Source: a bacterium (GTDB lineage: Bacteria > Verrucomicrobiota > Verrucomicrobiia > Limisphaerales > J093). From it: a DNA stretch of 6,518 nt. Made by a program: the position numbers and the translations under genes. Position 1 is the first letter of the stretch, and each line of letters opens with the position of its first letter. Where the stretch lies: contig JAJXTA010000171.1 of assembly GCA_021784265.1 (NCBI GenBank), positions 1-6,518 of the forward strand. The letters are read 5' to 3'. Shown piece by piece: positions 1 to 6,518 of the stretch. Under the pieces are notes generated by a model. It made no database searches. It saw only the letters and a list, made by a program, of their open reading frames with translations, and had not been told where the DNA came from.

Positions 1-1
1 C

Positions 2-73
2 GGCTACGTTGTGATCCTCGACCCCACCGCGACGAATAGTCCGCGCCAGTTTTACCGCGCCTTCTGGCCGTAA
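2..73 (+). CDS. C-terminal end of a probable secreted protein (5' part outside window)
   Basis: Reading from base 2 gives 23 codons, ending DPTATNSPRQFYRAFWP, before a TAA stop at 71-73. The tail pattern (a D-P/A-T stretch, then P-R-x-F-Y-R-A and one or two last residues) is common at the end of large secreted proteins of Verrucomicrobiota, where it seems to form the last strand of a C-terminal beta domain. The other two forward frames are poor candidates: frame 1 has a stop at 37-39. No domain can be named from 23 residues. The 135 bp to the kinase start hold no clear terminator hairpin with a T tract. The reading frame is fairly safe; the family is inferred from the tail motif alone. Confidence 0.6.
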   Translation, partial: GYVVILDPTATNSPRQFYRAFWP

Positions 74-192
74 GCCGCCTATCGTCCCCCGCCGGCGTTC
101 GACCGCCCTTCTGCCCGTGCGCGGAGCAACCGGTCGTTAATGCGTTTTTTATGAGGAGGACCGCAGCTTTGATTATCCGCCGCTCTCGGACT

Positions 193-200
193 GGGGGAGG
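193..200 (+). promoter_or_regulatory. Ribosome binding site for the kinase GTG start
   Basis: GGGGGAGG contains the Shine-Dalgarno core GGAGG, and 8 bases separate it from the GTG at 209-211. An in-frame TGA at 170-172 blocks any longer reading frame with a better-placed start, so this site supports the GTG. It is the only strong Shine-Dalgarno sequence in front of any complete gene in the window. Confidence 0.6.
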
Positions 201-208
201 CTGGGGGG

Positions 209-1285
209 GTGAACGCGAGTGAACCCGGCCCGTTGAAGCAGGTCGGCAGTTGCTGCAACGTGGCGGAACACCATGACCCGGTGGCGCCCACGTGCGCCCC
301 GGAGTTGCGTCCGGGCCTGGTGTTGGACGGACGGTTTGTCATCGGCGAACCCATCAGCCGCAGCGGGATGGCCACCATCTACAAGGCGCACGACCTTCAC
401 GACCGGGAGACCGTGGCCGTCAAGGTGCCCCATCTCCGGTGCGAGGCCGATCCGGCCTTCTTCGCCCGGTTCCAACGGGAGGAGGAAATCGGGCGGTGCC
501 TCAACCATCGCTTCCTCCTCCGTTTCGTCCCGGTGGACGGAGCCAAGAGCCGTCCTTACCTCGTGACGGAGTATCTGCGAGGTTGCACACTGGCCCATCT
601 GCTGGAGTCGCGGCGGCCGTTGCCGGAAGCCGACGCCCTCAGGATCGCCAGCCTCCTCTGCGAGGCCTTGAGCTATCTCCACCGTCAAGGCGTGGTCCAC
701 CGCGACCTCAAACCCCCGAATATCATGGTTTGCTGCGATGGCAGCCTCCGGTTGCTGGATTTCGGCATCGCCTCGGCGGTCGCCGCTCGGCGCATCACCC
801 TGACCCGGTTCGCCTCCACCATCGGCACGCCGGACTATATGGCGCCCGAGCAAGTCCGCCGCCAGCGGACCGATGAGCGGACCGACCTCTACGCCCTGGG
901 GACGGTGTTGTATGAGATGCTCACGGGCTCCGTGCCGTTCCAAAACGAGAATCCGTGGGTGGCGCTGAACGACCGGGTGACGGGTGATCCGCCGGCCCCG
1001 CGGCAGTTAAACCCAATCCTGACGCCGCAGGCCGAGGAGATCGTCTTGCATGCGCTCCAGCGCGAGCCGGCCGCCCGGTATCCCAGCGCCGCCGCGATGC
1101 AACGCGACCTGGACGCGCCCGAACGCGTGGTCGTCAGCGGCTACCGGGATCGCCTCCAAGCGCCCCGGCGGCGGATCGGCCTCCACGAAACGCCGTTCCT
1201 CGCCGGAACCCTCATGGGGGTGGGCTTTCTCTGCCTGCAGGTGGTGTTGTTCCTCGTGCTCCGCCACCATCTGGCCACCAAGTAG
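209..1285 (+). CDS. Membrane-anchored serine/threonine protein kinase (PknB/Hanks type)
   Basis: This 358-residue protein would phosphorylate Ser/Thr on target proteins at the cytoplasmic face of the membrane. The kinase domain spans about residues 43-300. Visible motifs are the ATP-anchoring Lys72 in VAVK, a likely helix-C Glu91, the catalytic loop HRDLKPPN (164-171, Asp166 and Asn171), the metal-binding DFG (184-186), the activation segment TIGTPDYMAPEQ (204-215) and the structural Asp226 in DLYALG. The HRD arginine makes it an RD kinase, so control by phosphorylation of the activation loop is likely. The glycine-rich loop is degenerate: ISRSGMATIY (49-58) keeps only Gly53. After a basic linker (RRR, 320-322), one hydrophobic helix (about 329-351) ends the protein, leaving a six-residue tail and no PASTA, WD40, TPR or other sensor domain. 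The start is GTG at 209 with a good ribosome binding site. The gene stands alone and converges on an exported-protein gene 9 bp away. Targets and ligand are unknown. Confidence 0.93.
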   Translation: MNASEPGPLKQVGSCCNVAEHHDPVAPTCAPELRPGLVLDGRFVIGEPISRSGMATIYKAHDLHDRETVAVKVPHLRCEADPAFFARFQREEEIGRCLNHRFLLRFVPVDGAKSRPYLVTEYLRGCTLAHLLESRRPLPEADALRIASLLCEALSYLHRQGVVHRDLKPPNIMVCCDGSLRLLDFGIASAVAARRITLTRFASTIGTPDYMAPEQVRRQRTDERTDLYALGTVLYEMLTGSVPFQNENPWVALNDRVTGDPPAPRQLNPILTPQAEEIVLHALQREPAARYPSAAAMQRDLDAPERVVVSGYRDRLQAPRRRIGLHETPFLAGTLMGVGFLCLQVVLFLVLRHHLATK

Positions 1286-1294
1286 CCGCACCGC

Positions 1295-2071
1295 TCACGG
1301 CTTCAGGTGCCAGCGGAGACTGTAGCTCCAGTTGTCCTCGGGTTTGTAGGCCTGAGAACCCAGGTCGCTGATGGTGAACTCGCCGCTGCTGCGGTTGTCC
1401 ACCTCCTCCGTGCAGACATCGGCGTCGGTATCATCCAGTTGCAGGGTGAAGGCGCATTTCTGCCCCGCCCGCACTCCCGGCAGTTCGAGGGCCAGGGGGA
1501 TGGTCACCTGGTTGGTTTCGTAGGCCTGGTTATCCAGGTGATATCGGTGGCTGACGCCGTTGACCTTGGCATCCAAACAGAGATACCACGCCCCGCCCTG
1601 GGGCGTGTTGCGCATCTCGAGCGCGTCCAGCACCAGCGTCCGCCCTGCCGGGGCTTTGACGCGGTGGTAAACGTCCAGAGTCGGCGCCTGATCCCGCACC
1701 TTGTCGAAGTTCACCGCCATCGTCCAGGTGTCTTCGTTCAGCGTGTAGATCGAGAGGTACTCGTCGTCCACGGCCTCGAGGTTGTCGGCGGCGGCCCCGC
1801 CCCGAATATGCCAGAAGCGGGCGGTGGAGAAGGGCCCGAGCGTCTCGAGCTTGAGCTCGCCCTCGGCGTAGAGCACGGTGGCGCCCTGAGCGCCGAGAAT
1901 CTGGAAGACGAAGCGCCCCGGCTTGATCTCGAGGGTTTGGGTGTACTGCTGGCCTTCGGGGTTGACTTTGTTCACGGACCATTTGCCCGCCAGCAGGCTG
2001 GCGTCATCGGCGGTGGCCGCCAGGGCCCACCCGCTCAGGCTCAGGGCGGCGACCAAAAAGTGTCGTTTCAT
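1295..2071 (-). CDS. Exported protein, TIGR03067-like N-terminal half and unknown beta-rich C-terminal half
   Basis: This 258-residue protein starts with a type I signal peptide: positive n-region MKRH, hydrophobic core to about residue 17, and possible cleavage after A18 (ALA) or A21 (ATA). It should be secreted or periplasmic. Residues 25-139 (LAGKWSVNKVNPEGQQYTQTLEIK, with a later DDEYLSIYTLNEDTWTMA and a closing LDVYHRVK) resemble the lipocalin-like TIGR03067 family of Planctomycetes and Verrucomicrobia, in which a small beta barrel opens with LxGxW. Residues 144-258 form a second part that I do not recognise. It alternates hydrophobic and polar residues like a beta sandwich and has an acidic stretch DDTDADVCTEEVD (213-225). 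Three cysteines (165, 206, 220) lie in it, so a disulfide is possible. No catalytic motif is visible. The start is ATG at 2069-2071; no Shine-Dalgarno sequence precedes it. It converges on the kinase and diverges from secA. Export is likely; function is unknown. Confidence 0.85.
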   Translation of the reverse strand: MKRHFLVAALSLSGWALAATADDASLLAGKWSVNKVNPEGQQYTQTLEIKPGRFVFQILGAQGATVLYAEGELKLETLGPFSTARFWHIRGGAAADNLEAVDDEYLSIYTLNEDTWTMAVNFDKVRDQAPTLDVYHRVKAPAGRTLVLDALEMRNTPQGGAWYLCLDAKVNGVSHRYHLDNQAYETNQVTIPLALELPGVRAGQKCAFTLQLDDTDADVCTEEVDNRSSGEFTISDLGSQAYKPEDNWSYSLRWHLKP

Positions 2072-2098
2072 GGGAGTGTCGAGGAGTTGGTTCGGCGC

Positions 2099-2127
2099 AG
2101 GATGCCCCGCGGGTGGGCCAGCGGCAA
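2099..2127 (-). promoter_or_regulatory. Weak candidate sigma70-type promoter for the exported-protein gene
   Basis: Read on the minus strand, TTGCCG (plus positions 2122-2127) and CATCCT (2099-2104) are separated by 17 bases and lie upstream of the ATG at 2071. The -35 half matches 4 of 6 and the -10 half 3 of 6 consensus bases, so this is only the best candidate in the divergent region. Confidence 0.2.
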
Positions 2128-2153
2128 GGCAAAACCGGTCCGGCTGAATCCTT

Positions 2154-2182
2154 TTGACGCCCTGGGGCGCTTCCCGTAGGCT
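2154..2182 (+). promoter_or_regulatory. secA: Candidate sigma70-type promoter of secA
   Basis: TTGACG at 2154-2159 and TAGGCT at 2177-2182 have an ideal 17-base spacer. The -35 matches the consensus at 5 of 6 positions; the -10 keeps the three most important bases (T, A and final T). Transcription would begin near 2188-2190, giving a leader of only about 14 bases before the ATG at 2203, with no convincing Shine-Dalgarno sequence. The near-perfect palindrome CGCCCTGGGGCG (2158-2169) overlaps the -35 and spacer and could be an operator, but such GC-rich palindromes also arise by chance here. Confidence 0.45.
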
Positions 2183-2202
2183 GGATTAACTGACGGATTT
2201 AC

Positions 2203-5271
<3,069 letters not shown>

Positions 5272-5313
5272 TCGGGGGTGCCCGCCGCCGTGAAGGCAAG
5301 GGAGTCGAGAGAG

Positions 5314-6015
5314 CTAACCCGGGCGCGCGCCTGCGGCACGCATGACGGCCTTGGCGCGGGCGACGAGCTGATCCGCAAGGCGGGTGGGCTCGGGCAGGCG
5401 GTAGCGGCGGGCGCTCGCCAGCACTAAATCTGTCGCGGTGCCCAGGTCCATCAGGTGTCCCACGCTGACGAACACCGGGCGGATGCCCCTCTGGGTGCGC
5501 AGCACCGTCCCCACCACTTCGTCCCGGTCCACCAAAGGCGCCTGCCCGCCCCGCCGCCTCGGCGGGTCTTCATGCTCACCCACGAGCCGGCTCTTGGCGC
5601 ACCCCAGCGACGGCAACCCGCAGATCACCCCCAAATGACAGGCGATTCCGAGGCGCCGCGGATGGGCCATACCTTGCCCGTCGCACATCAGGGCGTCCGG
5701 CGCCTGCTGTAGCCGGCGGAGGACCCGCATCAGCGTGGGCGCCTCCCGGAAGGACAACAGTCCCGGGATGTACGGAAAGAGCAAGGGGCCCTGGGCGGTG
5801 TGTTCTTCGACGACGGTTTGGGTCTTGGCGTCCCAGAGCACCACCCCGGCGATACACCCCTTGCCGTCCGGACTGAACGCGGCGTCGAGCCCGGCCAAGT
5901 AGCGGAGGGGGGCCCTAGGCGGCTCGAGGCGGACCCTGGCGGCCAGCGCGCGTTGCAGCGCGATGGCCCGCTTCGGAGTCACCCGCCAGGAATGCGGCAC
6001 ACGCGGAAACTTCAC
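5314..6015 (-). CDS. nfi: Endonuclease V (deoxyinosine 3'-endonuclease)
   Basis: Endonuclease V nicks DNA at the second phosphodiester bond 3' to deoxyinosine, starting repair of deaminated adenine. The proposed 233-residue protein has all core family blocks: AGLDAAF (41-47, metal ligand Asp44), FPYIPGLLSFRE (80-91, wedge Tyr82 and Glu91), CDGQGMAHPRRLG (111-123, Asp112 and His118), CAKSRLVG (139-146, Lys141), VFVSVGHLMDL (181-191) and RLPEPTRLAD (206-215). Asp215 stands where Thermotoga has a histidine, as I recall it also does in E. coli. The frame stays open to an ATG at 6339, but its extra 108 codons are an Arg/Ala/Pro-rich stretch with no family similarity. The GTG at 6015 gives MKFPRVPHSW and matches the family's usual 220-240 residues, so I chose it; no Shine-Dalgarno sequence supports it, and the hairpin-rich region upstream fits a non-coding leader. 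It converges on secA with 42 bp between stops. Identity is firm; the start is less so. Confidence 0.93.
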   Translation of the reverse strand: MKFPRVPHSWRVTPKRAIALQRALAARVRLEPPRAPLRYLAGLDAAFSPDGKGCIAGVVLWDAKTQTVVEEHTAQGPLLFPYIPGLLSFREAPTLMRVLRRLQQAPDALMCDGQGMAHPRRLGIACHLGVICGLPSLGCAKSRLVGEHEDPPRRRGGQAPLVDRDEVVGTVLRTQRGIRPVFVSVGHLMDLGTATDLVLASARRYRLPEPTRLADQLVARAKAVMRAAGARPG

Positions 6016-6034
6016 CCGGGGAGTTTCAGCGAAG

Positions 6035-6057
6035 GGGGCGCGTTTTTCCAGCGCCCC
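6035..6057. repeat. Hairpin, 7-bp GC stem with 9-base loop
   Basis: GGGGCGC (6035-6041) pairs perfectly with GCGCCCC (6051-6057) around the loop GTTTTTCCA. It ends about 20 bases upstream of the proposed endonuclease V GTG, so in a transcript of that gene it would sit in the leader close to the start codon. No T tract follows on either strand, so it is not a standard intrinsic terminator. Confidence 0.5.
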
Positions 6058-6113
6058 GTGGTGCACAGGGACCCGCTGACCGCGCTCATTCGTGCGGTAC
6101 GGGTTCCCTCGAG

Positions 6114-6173
6114 GCAGGTTGGAATTGCGTGGCGTGAGCCGGGGACCCGCCCCCCGGTTGTCCGCCAACCTGC
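6114..6173. repeat. Nested inverted repeats: 9-bp outer and 6-bp inner stems
   Basis: GCAGGTTGG (6114-6122) is perfectly complementary to CCAACCTGC (6165-6173). Inside it, CCGGGG (6139-6144) pairs with CCCCGG (6152-6157) around a 7-base loop, extendable by a G-U and an A-U pair. The arms between the stems are single-stranded in this model (16 and 7 bases). Identical CCTCGAGG palindromes lie on either side, at 6107-6114 and 6193-6200. The pairing is directly visible; whether it acts in RNA or DNA is unknown. Confidence 0.5.
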
Positions 6174-6178
6174 GCTTC

Positions 6179-6190
6179 CGCTCGCGAGCG
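6179..6190. repeat. Perfect 12-bp palindrome
   Basis: CGCTCGCGAGCG is its own reverse complement. It overlaps a second palindrome, GAGCGCTC (6186-6193), which in turn abuts CCTCGAGG (6193-6200). Such a site could bind a dimeric regulator in the divergent region, but no neighbouring gene encodes an evident DNA-binding regulator. Confidence 0.4.
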
Positions 6191-6249
6191 CTCCTCGAGG
6201 TCAACGCGCGGGCCGCGATGAGGTGGCTAGGGGCGCTTACGCCCGCGCG

Positions 6250-6279
6250 GCGGCGCGCACCCGCGCCGCTCTTGCGGCG
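6250..6279. repeat. Two mutually exclusive hairpins sharing one arm
   Basis: GCGGCGCG (6250-6257) pairs with CGCGCCGC (6262-6269) over a 4-base loop, CACC. The right arm can instead pair onward: CGCCGC (6264-6269) with GCGGCG (6274-6279) over the loop TCTT. Only one can form at a time, the layout of an attenuator. The sequence is low in complexity, so chance is a fair explanation. A weaker 5-bp stem, GCCTG/CAGGC, follows at 6285-6304. Confidence 0.35.
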
Positions 6280-6314
6280 GTTGGGCCTGCGGGCGGGCAC
6301 AGGCAAGGGCCGCC

Positions 6315-6328
6315 CATACTTTGAATTC
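6315..6328. promoter_or_regulatory. AT-rich pocket, possible promoter element
   Basis: CATACTTTGAATTC is the most AT-rich patch between the two divergent genes. CATACT (6315-6320) resembles a -10 element at 4 of 6 bases and lies 30 bases before the ATG at 6351, but no -35-like hexamer is found 16-18 bases upstream. It is suggestive only. Confidence 0.22.
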
Positions 6329-6350
6329 GGCCTCCGCATGAAGCGTCTGG

Positions 6351-6518
6351 ATGAGGATTATGGCACCATCGGTTCTTGCGCTGCGGCGCCTTGCTCTCTT
6401 CTTGTTCTCCGCCCTTGTGGGCGGCTTGGCCCTTCGCGCCCAGACCCCAGAGTGGATCTGGCACCCCGACAACGGCGCGGCGCCGGAGGCGGAAGAGGTC
6501 CGCTTTTTCCGCAAGGTG
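6351..6518 (+). CDS. N-terminus of an exported protein with a WIWHP...FFRK opening (3' part outside window)
   Basis: The open frame runs 56 codons to the window edge. Residues 1-30 form a signal peptide: positively charged start with LRR at 11-13, hydrophobic core ALFLFSALVGGLAL, and likely cleavage after ALRA at residue 30. The mature part opens QTPEWIWHPDNGAAPEAEEVRFFRKV. A Trp-Ile-Trp start followed by FxRK is typical of exported PVC proteins beginning with a galactose-binding-like beta-sandwich, as in proteins with PVC heme-binding/cytochrome c, HEAT or PSD1 domains and some rhamnosidase-type hydrolases. Which of these follows cannot be told from 26 mature residues. The start may be ATG 6351 or the in-frame ATG at 6360; the latter has GAGGA (6353-6357) only 2 bases upstream, too close for a good ribosome binding site. 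The signal peptide plus the family-like opening make the frame convincing. Confidence 0.7.
   Translation, partial: MRIMAPSVLALRRLALFLFSALVGGLALRAQTPEWIWHPDNGAAPEAEEVRFFRKV

Larger units (their letters stand above)
6016..6350. other. Divergent non-coding region rich in inverted repeats
   Basis: These 335 bases lie between the endonuclease V start (minus) and the exported-protein start (plus). Both strands can be read as open frames, but the translations are Arg/Ala/Pro/Gly-rich and resemble no family, as expected of chance frames at this GC content. I found no tRNA arms and none of the core tmRNA, RNase P or SRP RNA sequences that I could recall, on either strand. The region holds several stems and palindromes, listed separately, and one AT-rich pocket (6315-6328). 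It must contain the promoters of both neighbouring genes; no classical -35/-10 pair stands out. Confidence 0.6.

Noticed and set aside
151..222. A 23-codon frame MRRTAALIIRRSRTGGGWGGERE upstream of and overlapping the kinase start.
   Set aside because: There is no ribosome binding site at a proper distance and no sign of conservation; it is too short to support as a leader peptide.
173..943. A 256-codon minus-strand frame opposite the kinase.
   Set aside because: It mirrors kinase codons, has no recognisable motif, and the kinase motifs on the plus strand explain the sequence.
1284..1302. A 5-bp stem (AGCCG/CGGCT) between the kinase and the exported-protein gene as a shared terminator.
   Set aside because: It is too short, has a 9-base loop and no T tract on either strand.
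1307..2179. A 290-codon plus-strand frame opposite the exported protein.
   Set aside because: The minus-strand product has a clear signal peptide and family-like blocks; the plus frame has neither and would overrun the secA promoter.
5800..6324. A 174-codon plus-strand frame over the endonuclease V 5' end and the divergent region.
   Set aside because: It is antisense to conserved endonuclease V codons over its first third and has no motif in the rest.
6016..6339. A 108-residue N-terminal extension of endonuclease V.
   Set aside because: The extension is Arg/Ala/Pro-rich and unlike any domain, the family normally starts near the HSW segment, and the GTG at 6015 gives the standard length.
6338..6518. 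An alternative start ATG at 6338 in another frame for the right-edge gene.
   Set aside because: Its product is an unstructured Pro/Arg/Gly-rich sequence, whereas the frame from 6351 gives a signal peptide and a family-like mature start.

Overview
The window looks like ordinary high-GC chromosome from a member of Verrucomicrobiota, or a close relative in the Planctomycetes-Verrucomicrobia-Chlamydiae (PVC) group. The evidence is the style of the proteins. SecA has the long insertion in its preprotein-binding region that I know from Bacteroidota SecA, and a chlamydia-like GRCARQGD motif. An exported protein resembles the PVC lipocalin-like family TIGR03067. The left-edge protein ends in the FYRA-type tail common on secreted verrucomicrobial proteins. 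The right-edge protein begins with a signal peptide and a WIWHP...FFRK segment typical of PVC exported proteins. This placement is inferred from remembered family features, not from a search.

Layout, left to right: (1) bases 2-73, the last 23 codons of a probable secreted protein, plus strand; (2) 209-1285, a membrane-anchored Ser/Thr protein kinase, plus; (3) 1295-2071, a secreted two-part beta-rich protein of unknown function, minus, converging on the kinase with 9 bp between them; (4) 2203-5271, secA, plus, behind a short divergent region with a reasonable sigma70-type promoter; (5) 5314-6015, endonuclease V (nfi), minus, converging on secA; (6) 6016-6350, a non-coding divergent region rich in inverted repeats; (7) 6351-6518, the start of an exported protein cut by the window edge, plus.

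From the kinase onward each gene lies on the opposite strand to the one before, so no operon links them and no shared pathway can be argued from position. SecA is the ATPase motor of the Sec export route, which the exported proteins here would use. The kinase is a signalling protein with no external sensor. Endonuclease V repairs deaminated purines.

I do not see a previously undescribed system. The items most worth a second look are the cluster of nested stems and palindromes at 6035-6304, the exported protein facing the kinase, the degenerate glycine loop of that kinase, and the truncated exported protein at the right edge.
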